DNA from: Clostridia bacterium
Lineage (GTDB): Bacteria; Bacillota; Clostridia; Oscillospirales; CAG-272
Direction of reading: 5' to 3'
Assembly: GCA_017533565.1 (NCBI GenBank)
Contig: JAFXHU010000001.1
Location: 1-49,200, forward strand
DNA length: 49,200 nucleotides
Part shown: positions 39,430 through 47,576 of the stretch, one piece after another
Layout: each line of letters opens with the position of its first letter
How positions within the stretch are numbered: the stretch's first letter is position 1
The notes under the pieces: generated by a model
Databases searched by the model: none
Told to the model about the DNA's origin: nothing
What the model saw: only the letters and a program-made list of their open reading frames with translations
Program-made: the position numbers and the translations under genes

Positions 39430-41286
39430 ATGAATAGAAAAAAACTTAAAAAAAGGCTTAAAAGGCTCTATAAAAGCGAGCCGCTTCGCATTCTCGTCGG
39501 GCTTTGCTTCTTTATCCCCGCGCTCATTCTCGAGCATCTCGGATTTGAGGCAATCTCGCTCGGACTTTTTATTGCGGCGCTCCTTCTTTCGGGTGCTACC
39601 GTCTTTATCTCCGCCTTTCGCGGAATACTCCGCGGTGACGTTTTCGACGAAAAGCTCTTGATGTCGGTTGCCGCCGTCGGTGCAATGATAATCGGAGAGG
39701 CGGAGGAGGGCGTTGCCGTAATGCTTTTCTTCCTCGTCGGAGAGTGGTTTGAGCATATTGCCGTCCGACGCTCCCGCAATTCGATTCGCTCGCTTATGGA
39801 TATACGCCCTGATACCGCCACCGTCCTTGCTGACGGAGCCGAAAGCGTGCTTGATGCGGAGGATGTTGCCGTCGGCTCGGTTATCCTCATTCGCTCGGGA
39901 GAGCGAGTGCCTATCGACTGTGCGGTGATTTCGGGCGAATGCGACCTTGACAATTCCGCCCTCACGGGTGAAAGCCTCCCGATTTCGGTAAAAATCGGTG
40001 ACGAATTATCCTCGGGCGCGGTTGTCCTCGGTGGCGCAGTTACCGCAAAAACCCTCCGCACCGCCGACAGCTCCGCCGCCGCGCGTATTCTTGACCTCGT
40101 TGAAAATGCACAGGAGCGTAAAAGCCGTGCCGAAAGCTTTATAACCCGCTTTTCCCGCGTCTATACGCCCATCGTTTTCTCGCTCGCGCTCCTGATGGCG
40201 GTGCTTCCGCCGATTTTCGGCTGGCTTGACCTTACCGACTCGCTTTACCGCGCGCTCTCCTTCTTGGTTGTTTCCTGCCCCTGCGCGCTCGTAATTTCCG
40301 TGCCGATGGCGTTTTTCGGAGGCATCGGAAACGCCGCCTCCCACGGCATTTTATATAAGGGCGGAAACGTATTCGCCCCCCTTTCAAACATTTCGGAGGT
40401 CGTTTTCGATAAAACGGGCACGCTTACGGAGGGAAGGCTGATTGTCGATAAAATCACCCCCGCCGACTGTGCGCCCGAGAAGCTGCTCTCGCTTGCAGCC
40501 TCTGCCGAATACGCCTCAATCCACCCGATTGCCCGCGCGCTGAAGTCGGCGGCTACGGAAATTTACCCCGCCGAGGAAATCACCGAATTTTCGGGGAAGG
40601 GAATTATCGCGCGCGTTAACGGCATATCCGTTGCGGTCGGTAACTCCTACCTTATGGCACAGCTTGGCTTCTCCGTCCCAAATGCCGACGGCGTTTACGT
40701 CGCGCTTGACGGTAAATACGCGGGAAGCATCGGCTTTGCCGACGAAATAAAGGCGGAGGCTCCCGCCGCACTTGAAAGGCTTCGCAGGCTTGGTGTAAAA
40801 AGGCTCTCGATGCTCTCGGGTGACAGGCGTGAAAACGCGGAAAGAGTCGGAGCGGCTCTTTCGCTTGACGAAATAAACGCCGAATTACTCCCCGACGGAA
40901 AGCTCTCGCTTCTTGAAAAAAAGATAGCCGAAAATCGCGGCTCGGTGGTTTACGTCGGCGACGGAATAAACGACGCGCCCTGCCTTGCGCGTGCCGACGT
41001 CGGTATTGCAATGGGAAGCCTCGGCGCGGACAGCGCAATAGAGGCGGCGGACGCCGTAATTATGTCGGATAATCTTTCGCGCCTTCCCGACGCGGTGAAA
41101 ATTGCCCGCAAAACCGAAAGAATTGCAAAGCAAAATATCGTCCTCGCAATCGGTATAAAGGCACTCGTCCTCCTTCTCGTTTCGCTTGATATTTCGGGAA
41201 TGTGGATGGCGGTTTTTGCCGACGTGGGCGTTGCCGTGCTTGCAATTTTAAATTCCTTCCGCGCGCTTATCGGAAAGAGGAAATAA
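39430..41286 (+). CDS. cadA: P1B-type heavy-metal exporting ATPase (Cd/Zn/Pb type)
   Basis: 618 residues. The membrane metal site is SCPCALVIS (Cys283 and Cys285). The actuator has TGES (179-182), phosphorylation is at D327KTGT, nucleotide-site SIHPIA and hinge GDGINDAP. The CPC motif together with a CadC-like repressor points to export of Zn(II), Cd(II) or Pb(II). No HMA domain is fused at the N-terminus, only a basic stretch; a separate HMA protein is encoded just upstream. The ribosome site is poor, so translation may depend on the upstream gene. Confidence 0.93.
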   Translation: MNRKKLKKRLKRLYKSEPLRILVGLCFFIPALILEHLGFEAISLGLFIAALLLSGATVFISAFRGILRGDVFDEKLLMSVAAVGAMIIGEAEEGVAVMLFFLVGEWFEHIAVRRSRNSIRSLMDIRPDTATVLADGAESVLDAEDVAVGSVILIRSGERVPIDCAVISGECDLDNSALTGESLPISVKIGDELSSGAVVLGGAVTAKTLRTADSSAAARILDLVENAQERKSRAESFITRFSRVYTPIVFSLALLMAVLPPIFGWLDLTDSLYRALSFLVVSCPCALVISVPMAFFGGIGNAASHGILYKGGNVFAPLSNISEVVFDKTGTLTEGRLIVDKITPADCAPEKLLSLAASAEYASIHPIARALKSAATEIYPAEEITEFSGKGIIARVNGISVAVGNSYLMAQLGFSVPNADGVYVALDGKYAGSIGFADEIKAEAPAALERLRRLGVKRLSMLSGDRRENAERVGAALSLDEINAELLPDGKLSLLEKKIAENRGSVVYVGDGINDAPCLARADVGIAMGSLGADSAIEAADAVIMSDNLSRLPDAVKIARKTERIAKQNIVLAIGIKALVLLLVSLDISGMWMAVFADVGVAVLAILNSFRALIGKRK

Positions 41287-41302
41287 AAAAATATACCAAA
41301 AC

Positions 41303-41339
41303 ATAAAAAAGACGAGGCTTAAAATCCTCGTCTTTTTTC
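41303..41339 (+). terminator. Terminator of the metal operon
   Basis: AAAAGACGAGG / CCTCGTCTTTT perfect 11-bp stem, then more T. Between this and smpB (41340-41445) there is no gene, only an inverted repeat CGGGATA / TATCCCG with AACACGGG. Confidence 0.9.
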
Positions 41340-41445
41340 TAACAATTATTTACATTTTGTGACAAAACAATCTTGAAAATTTGTGTTTTTTTAACACGGG
41401 ATAGGGGGCAAGCTTTTTACCTCCGCCTGTTATCCCGCGCCGCGG

Positions 41446-41910
41446 TCAATATTTATCCTTCATTGCGCGCTCAATATCCCTGTCCGCGTCGCGCCTTGCG
41501 ATTGACTCACGCTTGTCGTAAAGCTTTTTACCCTTGCAAAGACCGAGAGCCATTTTAACCCGCGACCCCTTGAAATAGAGCGAAAGCGGCACAAGCGTAT
41601 AGCCCTCGCGGCTTACAAGACCCGTAAGCTTCATAATCTCGCTCTTGTGAAGCAAAAGCTTCTTCGGGCGAAGCGGGTCACGGTTGAAAATGTTACCCTG
41701 CTCGTATGGGGAAATATGTACTCCGAGGGCAAACATCTCGCCCCCGTCGATTTCGCAATAGGAATCCTTTAAATTACAGCCGCCCGCGCGAAGCGACTTT
41801 ACCTCCGTGCCGAAAAGCTCGATGCCCGCCTCGTAAACCTCTACGACGAAATAATCGTGCCGCGCCTTTCGGTTTTCGGCAATTATGCGCGTGTCCTTTT
41901 TATCTGCCAT
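41446..41910 (-). CDS. smpB: SsrA-binding protein SmpB
   Basis: 154 residues from the ATG of MADKKDTRIIAENRKARHDY, 5 bases after AGAGGT; the longer frame runs into the promoter and is not used. Hallmarks: GIELFGTEVKSLRAG, NLKDSYCEIDGGE, PLRPKKLLLHKSEI and the basic tail KGKKLYDKRESIARRDADRD. It binds tmRNA and delivers it to stalled ribosomes. The ssrA gene itself is not next to it here. Confidence 0.96.
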   Translation of the reverse strand: MADKKDTRIIAENRKARHDYFVVEVYEAGIELFGTEVKSLRAGGCNLKDSYCEIDGGEMFALGVHISPYEQGNIFNRDPLRPKKLLLHKSEIMKLTGLVSREGYTLVPLSLYFKGSRVKMALGLCKGKKLYDKRESIARRDADRDIERAMKDKY

Positions 41911-42010
41911 TTTTACCTCTTTTTGCGTTTGACGCCGACAAAACCCGTTTTTTGCCCTTTTAAATGCAGCTTTTCGTCGGTTTTGCCGCCCTCTTTGCCG
42001 TGTTATCCGT

Positions 42011-42039
42011 ATTTTACCATAAATTAACGCAAAAATCAA
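42011..42039 (-). promoter_or_regulatory. Promoter of smpB
   Basis: Minus strand: TTGATT, 17 bp, TAAAAT, about 100 bp before the ATG. Confidence 0.75.
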
Positions 42040-42092
42040 TACTATTTCGCACGCCGCCCCTTGCTTTGCATTAAAATTTTAAAATCCAAAGC

Positions 42093-42182
42093 CTCGCTTA
42101 CCTTGAAAGCTCGGCAACAAGCTCCAAAATTTCATATTCCGCCGTCTCGCTTACCTTGAAAGCTCGGCAACAAGCTCCAAAA
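42093..42182. repeat. 37-bp direct repeat duplicating the spoIIR 3' end
   Basis: 42093-42129 and 42146-42182 are identical over 37 bp, spaced by 16 bp. The right copy is the genuine end of spoIIR (LELVAELSR then stop). The left copy is an extra, now untranslated, end. A recent tandem duplication. Confidence 0.92.
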
Positions 42183-42753
42183 GCTTGAATTTCACGGCAT
42201 ATTTGCCCCCGTAAACGAGCGCGCTTTCCTCCTTCGTGTAGCTGACCGCCGCCCCCGTTGCAACCTCGCGGCACATCGGAGGAAACATCACGCACCACCA
42301 GTTTTCGCCCTCGCCTCCGCCAAGCTCTATTACGAGCGAGGTATATTTCCCCGCGGGCAGGCTAAACTCCCCGTAATCCCGCGTTTCAAACCATTCCTCG
42401 GTGAGTCTTACCTCACACCCGTAGTCACAGCCAAGCTCCGAAAGCCACCCGTCAACCGAAAGCCTTATATCCTCAACACTCGCCGAAATCAGCGAAACAG
42501 CCTCGTTTTTGTTACACGGGGTGGGGTTAACCGAAAAATTGTCGAGAACTTTGTCGCGAATTTCAAGCTTTACCCGCTGGTCCTCTTCGCTGTCGGAGCG
42601 CGCCCTGATATGTAGCCTCACGGTGTCCGTGTAAATAGCCGCCTCCGCCTCCGTCGGTATAAGCGCAATAACAAGCGTCATCGCAAGCAAAAACACCGTA
42701 ACGCTCAAAAACGCGCCGTCCTTAAAGCCCTTTTTCTCATTTTTTATCCGCAT
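42151..42753 (-). CDS. spoIIR: Stage II sporulation protein R
   Basis: 200 residues. An N-terminal signal or anchor helix (AFLSVTVFLLAMTLVIALIP) is followed by the SpoIIR domain: TVRLHIRARSDSEEDQRVKL and GEGENWWCVMFPPMC. Made in the forespore under sigma-F and exported to the intermembrane space, it triggers SpoIIGA processing of pro-sigma-E. It supports the host being an endospore former. A local oddity: VNPTPCNKNE is encoded by a 17-bp sequence also found beside the TIR gene. The 3' end has been duplicated. Confidence 0.9.
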   Translation of the reverse strand: MRIKNEKKGFKDGAFLSVTVFLLAMTLVIALIPTEAEAAIYTDTVRLHIRARSDSEEDQRVKLEIRDKVLDNFSVNPTPCNKNEAVSLISASVEDIRLSVDGWLSELGCDYGCEVRLTEEWFETRDYGEFSLPAGKYTSLVIELGGGEGENWWCVMFPPMCREVATGAAVSYTKEESALVYGGKYAVKFKLLELVAELSR

Positions 42754-42873
42754 TTTTTCATTCCTTCCGTAAAAAACGGTCCTTCTATCTTGATTTTGAC
42801 TCCATTATGCCCGCATTTTTCGTTTTTATACACAAAGACTGCTAAACAATATGACGAAAAGGACGTTCCCGCC

Positions 42874-42903
42874 TTGACATCGCGCGCGCGGATATGCTAA
42901 AAT
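42874..42903 (+). promoter_or_regulatory. Promoter of the GH88 gene
   Basis: TTGACA, 18-bp spacer ending TGC, TAAAAT, about 37 bp before the start. Confidence 0.8.
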
Positions 42904-42939
42904 AAACCCGTAAAACTTTATATTTAAGGAGAAAGCGAA

Positions 42940-44124
42940 ATGATTCCTAACATTCCCGAAATTCTTGACAAGGAAAAGTATTCCGACTTTGACCTTCCAA
43001 AGGAAAGGCTTGAATACGCCCTTGCCGAGGCACTTAAAAAAATCGACTATTGCATCGAGTGCGTTGGCGATAAATTCCCCCACGAATTCAGCACGAATAA
43101 CGTCTATCCCACCGTTGAAAACGTTGCGGGATGGGGTAACGGCTTCTGGTCGGGCATACTTTGGCACGCCTACGAGCTTACCGGAAACGAAAAGTACAAA
43201 AACGTCGTTCTTTCCCAAATCCCCTCTTGGACAAAGAGAATTGAGGAAAAAATCGGCGTAAACCACCACGATATGGGCTTCCTTTTCAGCCTTTCCTGTG
43301 TTGCCGCATACAAGCTTGACGGCAACGAGGAGGCAAAGGCGGCGGCTGTAAAGGCGGCTGACCACCTTATCACAAGATACCAGGAAAAGGGACAGTTTAT
43401 CCAGGCGTGGGGTAACGTTGACGACCCGAAGTCCTACCGCCTTATCATCGACTGCCTTCTCAACATTCCGCTTCTTTATTGGGCAAGCGAGGTTACGGGC
43501 GACCCCAAATACGAAACCATTGCGTGGAATCACTTTAACTCCACCGTGGAGGTTTGCTGCCGTCCCGACGCTTCCACCTATCACACCTACTACTTTGACC
43601 CCAAAACGGGCGAGCCTCTTGAGGGCAAAACGCACCAGGGCGCGTTTGACGACTCCGCTTGGGCGCGCGGACAGTCCTGGGGCATCTACGGTCCGATGCT
43701 GACCTACGTTTATAAAAAGAGTGACAAGGCACTCCAAACCACGAAGGCAACCATCAACTACTTCCTTAACAATCTCCCGAGCGACTATATCGCATATTGG
43801 GACCTCTGCTTTAAGGACGGCTCCACCGAGCCTCGCGACACCTCCTCAAACGCAATCTGCCTTTGCGGTATGCTTGAAATTATAAAGCACATGGAGGAAA
43901 CCGACCCGCTTCGCGCAATCTACGTAAACGCATCGAAGCGTATTATGAACGCGCTTATCGACAATATCTCCGCCCCCGTTGCGGAGTCTAACGGCCTCCT
44001 CCTTCACCAGACCTACGCCCTCCCGCAGGGTATCGGAATCGACGAGCATAACATCTGGGGCGACTATTTCTACTTCGAGGCGTTGCACAGAATGCTCAAC
44101 CCCGAGTGGAAATTGTATTGGTAA
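42940..44124 (+). CDS. GH88 unsaturated glucuronyl hydrolase
   Basis: 394 residues, no signal peptide, so cytoplasmic. An alpha6/alpha6-barrel hydrolase: NHHDMGFLFS (Asp111) and IIDCLLNIPLLYW (Asp171) match the two essential aspartates of Bacillus UGL, and DDSAWARGQSWGIYG is the GH88 signature. The enzyme hydrates the 4,5-double bond of unsaturated uronic acids released by polysaccharide lyases from glycosaminoglycans or similar polymers. No lyase or transporter is adjacent, so its substrate comes from elsewhere. AAGGAG site, own promoter and terminator. Confidence 0.92.
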   Translation: MIPNIPEILDKEKYSDFDLPKERLEYALAEALKKIDYCIECVGDKFPHEFSTNNVYPTVENVAGWGNGFWSGILWHAYELTGNEKYKNVVLSQIPSWTKRIEEKIGVNHHDMGFLFSLSCVAAYKLDGNEEAKAAAVKAADHLITRYQEKGQFIQAWGNVDDPKSYRLIIDCLLNIPLLYWASEVTGDPKYETIAWNHFNSTVEVCCRPDASTYHTYYFDPKTGEPLEGKTHQGAFDDSAWARGQSWGIYGPMLTYVYKKSDKALQTTKATINYFLNNLPSDYIAYWDLCFKDGSTEPRDTSSNAICLCGMLEIIKHMEETDPLRAIYVNASKRIMNALIDNISAPVAESNGLLLHQTYALPQGIGIDEHNIWGDYFYFEALHRMLNPEWKLYW

Positions 44125-44160
44125 GCCATCGCGGTTGTTAAAGCCATATTCGTTATACAA

Positions 44161-44191
44161 AAAAAGCACCGCCCATCAGCGGTGTTTTTTT
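44161..44191 (+). terminator. Terminator of the GH88 gene
   Basis: CACCGC / GCGGTG stem with a 6-base loop, then T7. Confidence 0.85.
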
Positions 44192-44203
44192 ACGTTAAAA
44201 TTA

Positions 44204-44232
44204 TAGACAAACCACGAAAAATATGTTAAAAT
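44204..44232 (+). promoter_or_regulatory. Promoter of the SPOUT methyltransferase gene
   Basis: TAGACA, 17 bp, TAAAAT, 50 bp before the ATG. Confidence 0.65.
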
Positions 44233-44281
44233 AAAATATAGCTTCACTCTAACAGAGTATATTAAGTAAAAGGAAGCCCAA

Positions 44282-45115
44282 ATGAGAGAAATTATACGAA
44301 TTACCGATTTTGGCGACCCGCGGATCGACCCTTACGTAAGGCTGACGGGCGCACAGCTTCGCAATAGATTAGAGGCGGAGAAGGGCATTTTCATTGCCGA
44401 AAGCCCCACGGTTATCGGCATTGCGCTGGAGGCGGGCTATACACCCGTATCCTTGCTTACCGAGGACCGACTTCTCGGCGGCGAGGTTGAAAAAATCATC
44501 GCAAAGCTGCCCGAGGACACGCCCGTCTATACCGCAAGCCGCGAGCTTTTACGCACAATGACGGGATTTGAATTAACCCGCGGCGCGCTTGCCGCCTTCT
44601 ACCGTCCGAAAATGCCGACGGTGCGGGAGCTTATCGCGGGCGGAAGCCGTATTGCCGTCCTCGAGGAAATAGCCGACAGCACTAATATAGGTGCCGTCTT
44701 TCGCTCCGCCGCCGCGCTTGGAGTTGACGCCGTCTTGATTACCCCCACCTGCTGCGACCCGCTGTGCCGCCGCGCCCTGCGCGTAAGTATGGGCACGGTG
44801 CTTCAAGTCCCGTGGACAAGGGTAGGGAGCTGCCCCGACGATTGGCCGCGCGAAATGGACACCCTCCACGAAATGGGCTACAAAACCGTCGCAATGGCAC
44901 TCTCGCGCGACACTGTGAGAATTGACGACCCGCGCTTGAGGGCGGAAAAGCGTCTTGCCATAATCCTCGGCACGGAGGGGACGGGACTTAAATCCGAAAC
45001 CATCTGTCGCGCAAGCTATACCGCGAAAATCCCTATGGCACACGGAGTTGACAGCCTTAACGTTGCCGCCGCGGGCGCGGTTGCATTCTTTGCGCTCTGC
45101 TCCCGCGTTGACTGA
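44282..45115 (+). CDS. TrmH/SpoU-family RNA 2'-O-methyltransferase
   Basis: 277 residues, ATG after AAGGA. N-terminal substrate-binding region (RLEAEKGIFIAESPTVI) then a SPOUT knot domain with motif 1 DSTNIGAVFRSAAALG, motif 2 LAIILGTEGTGL and motif 3 IPMAHGVDSLNVAAAGAVA. It methylates a ribose in rRNA or tRNA with SAM; the exact site cannot be told from sequence. A single-gene unit with its own promoter. Confidence 0.92.
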   Translation: MREIIRITDFGDPRIDPYVRLTGAQLRNRLEAEKGIFIAESPTVIGIALEAGYTPVSLLTEDRLLGGEVEKIIAKLPEDTPVYTASRELLRTMTGFELTRGALAAFYRPKMPTVRELIAGGSRIAVLEEIADSTNIGAVFRSAAALGVDAVLITPTCCDPLCRRALRVSMGTVLQVPWTRVGSCPDDWPREMDTLHEMGYKTVAMALSRDTVRIDDPRLRAEKRLAIILGTEGTGLKSETICRASYTAKIPMAHGVDSLNVAAAGAVAFFALCSRVD

Positions 45116-45141
45116 TTTTTTATAAATCAAGGGGGGCAAAA

Positions 45142-45180
45142 ATGGGTATTAACGGCTCTGACACGATTGCCGTTGATTAG
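45142..45180 (+). CDS. Possible 12-residue ORF before the TIR gene
   Basis: ATG follows AAGGGGGG at normal spacing and encodes MGINGSDTIAVD. It may be a leader peptide, or chance. The only support is the good ribosome site. Confidence 0.2.
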   Translation: MGINGSDTIAVD

Positions 45181-45199
45181 CACCTTTTAACCGTTTAAC

Positions 45200-45218
45200 C
45201 CCACCCCGTGTTAAATTT
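45200..45218. repeat. 19-bp direct repeat, left of the TIR gene
   Basis: CCCACCCCGTGTTAAATTT, identical to 46239-46257. Together they bracket the TIR gene. Related sequences occur at 15799 (inverted), 41390 and, as a 17-bp match TTAACCCCACCCCGTGT (45195-45211), inside spoIIR at 42514-42530. Confidence 0.9.
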
Positions 45219-45240
45219 TAAAGAAAAAAAGGATTGAAAA

Positions 45241-46233
45241 ATGTCAAAAAATCTTGGAATAACCGCCGTAGGCGAGGGGATTTACTACTTTATAAGCTAT
45301 AATTCGGATGACGAAAAAAGAGTAAGCCAAATCGTAAAGGTCTTGGAGCAATACAGCCTCCCGATGTGGTACGATAACGGGCTAAAGGTCGGGGACGAGT
45401 GGGAACGCGAAATTGCCGACCGCATACAGGGAAGCGAGGCGGTAATCCTCTTTCTTACCGAGGGGATTTTCAAAAAGGATAGCTCCTACGTGCAAAAGGA
45501 ATTTACGATGGCAACCCGCTTTTTTAACAAAAGGGTTTACGTAGTCCTCCTTGATAAAATTGAAAACGCAAATATCCCGAACAAATATCTTTCCTTTTAT
45601 ATCGACCTATGCAATATGCAGGCAATCGACGCCGCGAATTTTTCGGACGCGCACTCCCTCGCCTCGCGAATGATGACGGAGCTTGGCTACGAGCCAAATC
45701 CCGAGGAATATATCGAAAGGCTGAAGGAAAAGTACGAGGGGCTTAATGATGACGAAAAGCTGCAGCTTGCGGGCGAGTTTTTCGAGCTTTGGTCGGCGAA
45801 AAGGGAGCTTGCCGCGCGTGCGAAAATGATTGCCGAGCTGTATTTGCACAATTCTCTCAATACCGTGGGTGACGAGTTCTCGCTTAACGGTAAAATCGGC
45901 ATCGGTCTTTCTATTTACCGCGCCGAAACGAAAACCTGCTTCCATACGCATACGGGCTACGATGCCGAAAATATGTATATAACCCGCGACGGAGCAACCG
46001 TCTTTACCGTCGGCGGAAGATTTGAGCCTACACAGCTTTTGATGTATTACGATTCGGATTCCGATACGCTTTTCGTGCTGTTTGACTTCGTCCCCCACGA
46101 GCAGGTGCGCGCCGAGGTAGAGGCGGACAGGTCCGGAAGGGATTATATCGCCCGCCACGCCATTGCCATCGTAGCCATCGAGGAGGCAAGCTCCAACCCG
46201 CGCGGAAGCATCGTTGAATACGGGTTAAGATAA
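45241..46233 (+). CDS. TIR-domain protein with unknown C-terminal domain
   Basis: 330 residues, ATG after AAGGA. Residues about 13-150 form a TIR domain: YYFISYNSDDEKR, LPMWYDNGLKVGDEWEREI (the WYD...G motif), SEAVILFLTEGIF and SSYVQKEFTMA, where Glu87 sits at the NADase catalytic position. After a helical linker (EEYIERLKEKYEGL) comes a beta-rich domain of about 130 residues (IGLSIYRAETKTCFHTHTGY, VFTVGGRFEPTQLLMYYDSD) I do not recognise. Bacterial TIR proteins often deplete NAD in antiphage defence, but many others signal. No partner gene is adjacent. Confidence 0.85.
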   Translation: MSKNLGITAVGEGIYYFISYNSDDEKRVSQIVKVLEQYSLPMWYDNGLKVGDEWEREIADRIQGSEAVILFLTEGIFKKDSSYVQKEFTMATRFFNKRVYVVLLDKIENANIPNKYLSFYIDLCNMQAIDAANFSDAHSLASRMMTELGYEPNPEEYIERLKEKYEGLNDDEKLQLAGEFFELWSAKRELAARAKMIAELYLHNSLNTVGDEFSLNGKIGIGLSIYRAETKTCFHTHTGYDAENMYITRDGATVFTVGGRFEPTQLLMYYDSDSDTLFVLFDFVPHEQVRAEVEADRSGRDYIARHAIAIVAIEEASSNPRGSIVEYGLR

Positions 46234-46238
46234 AAGCT

Positions 46239-46257
46239 CCCACCCCGTGTTAAATTT
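46239..46257. repeat. 19-bp direct repeat, right of the TIR gene
   Basis: Exact copy of 45200-45218, starting 5 bp after the TIR stop codon. Confidence 0.9.
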
Positions 46258-46286
46258 ACATAGCCTTATCCACCTAATTTTATAGC

Positions 46287-46332
46287 AAAAAAGCCGCCAT
46301 TCGGAATTCCCGAATGGCGGCAGCTCTTTTTA
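46287..46332. terminator. Bidirectional terminator between TIR and ABC operons
   Basis: GCCGCCATTCG / CGAATGGCGGC perfect 11-bp stem with a GAATTCC loop. T-run on the plus side (CTTTTTAAA) and a T6 run on the minus side. Confidence 0.9.
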
Positions 46333-46349
46333 AATACGTAAACCTTTAT

Positions 46350-46697
46350 TTACAAAATCATTGCAAAAATTATCGCTCCCGAAATAAGCCATACTGCCGA
46401 AATGCCGATTATAACGTAATCGACAAATTCAAATTCATTACGCTTTTTGATAAATTTCAAAGCGAAAACCGTAATCGGCGCAAGAGGTAGCAAAAGTCCG
46501 AAAATCGATGCCAAAATAATAAGAAGCGCACGCGCACCCTCGGGTGAAAGCTTTATAAGCGCGAGTTCCTCCGTGACGATTTCCTCCGCCTCGTTTGACT
46601 CCACCGAAACCGATGCGGCACTCGCACCTACGGCGAAAAGCGAAAGCATTACCGAGAGTAAAAGCAAAAGAGCAACGAGTCTTAATCTGTTTTTCAT
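46350..46697 (-). CDS. Small exported/membrane protein of the ABC operon
   Basis: 115 residues. Signal peptide (LRLVALLLLLSVMLSLFAVGASA), a short acidic outer segment and two membrane helices (ALLIILASIFGLLLPLAPIT, VDYVIIGISAVWLISGAIIF). Ribosome site AGGGGG; it starts 12 bp after the permease stop. It may be an accessory subunit of the transporter. Not a family I can name. Confidence 0.7.
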   Translation of the reverse strand: MKNRLRLVALLLLLSVMLSLFAVGASAASVSVESNEAEEIVTEELALIKLSPEGARALLIILASIFGLLLPLAPITVFALKFIKKRNEFEFVDYVIIGISAVWLISGAIIFAMIL

Positions 46698-46709
46698 TTT
46701 TCTACCCCC

Positions 46710-47576
46710 TTATGCAAGATTGAGATTTCCGCGAAGCCTGCTTACCGCAAACTTGTAGAAGAAGGAGGCGATAAGCGCGAGCGCGCAAACGTAAAACAGT
46801 AGAATACCAAGCACCAGCCAAAGAACCTGCGTTTCGGGCACAAGCACCTCGGGCACTACCGAGATTGCCGAAATACCGAGGCTTAAAACGCCCTCTACGA
46901 CGAGCCATACCGTCTGGATAAGCAGTTGAATACCGTAGTAAACCGCCACCGAGGTAAGGATTTTATGCTTTTTCGCAAGAATAGAGCCAAAGGTCACGGT
47001 GCAGAAAAGCAAAAGCGTTTCATGCACGAAGGCAACGAGAACGTAGGCTAAACCAACCACCGCGTAGGCGCAAATCCAAAAGGCAAGACGGTCGTTCATA
47101 ATCGACTTTATCGCGGCAAAGGGTACCGAAAAGGAGTCGAGTAAAACCGAAAGCGCGCTTCCTCCGTACTCCCCGCCGGGAGCAATCGCGAGCATTACCG
47201 TAACCGCGATAACCGTAACAAGGAAGGTAGCCGTGTTAAAAATAAACGCCGAAAGCAGCTTTGAATTAAAGAGCGTGGACCTTTTTACGGGAAGGGTAAA
47301 GGTCAAATACCCCTCGTCGGTGAAGAAGTTTTTGTAAAAGCGTATCATAATGAGCGCGACGGTGACAACTCCGTACGCCGCAACCGCGATTACCGAAAGA
47401 ACGATGCCGAGAAGGTAAAGGGGAATGAACGCCATTTGCGACTGCTGTCCCGTTGCGGCGTTAAGACCGCGGAAGCAAAGTCCTCCGACAATGCTTAAAA
47501 CGAGGACGGTCGCGGTAATTATAGACCAAATCTTTAAAATTGCATTAAGGTCGTGCTTTAATACCTTGCGGAACAT
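46710..47576 (-). CDS. ABC-2-type transporter permease
   Basis: 288 residues with about six or seven membrane helices. The cytoplasmic segment FFTDEGYLTFTLPVKRS after the second or third helix is the hallmark of Firmicutes permeases of this type, the likely contact to the ATPase. It overlaps the ATPase gene by 19 bp and has GGAGG before the ATG. With the upstream ATPase it probably exports a peptide, drug or cell-wall-active compound; the substrate is unknown. Confidence 0.85.
   Translation of the reverse strand: MFRKVLKHDLNAILKIWSIITATVLVLSIVGGLCFRGLNAATGQQSQMAFIPLYLLGIVLSVIAVAAYGVVTVALIMIRFYKNFFTDEGYLTFTLPVKRSTLFNSKLLSAFIFNTATFLVTVIAVTVMLAIAPGGEYGGSALSVLLDSFSVPFAAIKSIMNDRLAFWICAYAVVGLAYVLVAFVHETLLLFCTVTFGSILAKKHKILTSVAVYYGIQLLIQTVWLVVEGVLSLGISAISVVPEVLVPETQVLWLVLGILLFYVCALALIASFFYKFAVSRLRGNLNLA

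Noticed and set aside
41340-41445. ssrA (tmRNA) next to smpB
   Set aside because: The gap is too short and lacks the tmRNA acceptor and tag region; only an inverted repeat is present.
42826-43737. 303-codon minus-strand frame opposite the GH88 gene
   Set aside because: Pure shadow of the GH88 coding sequence; both catalytic Asp motifs are on the plus strand.
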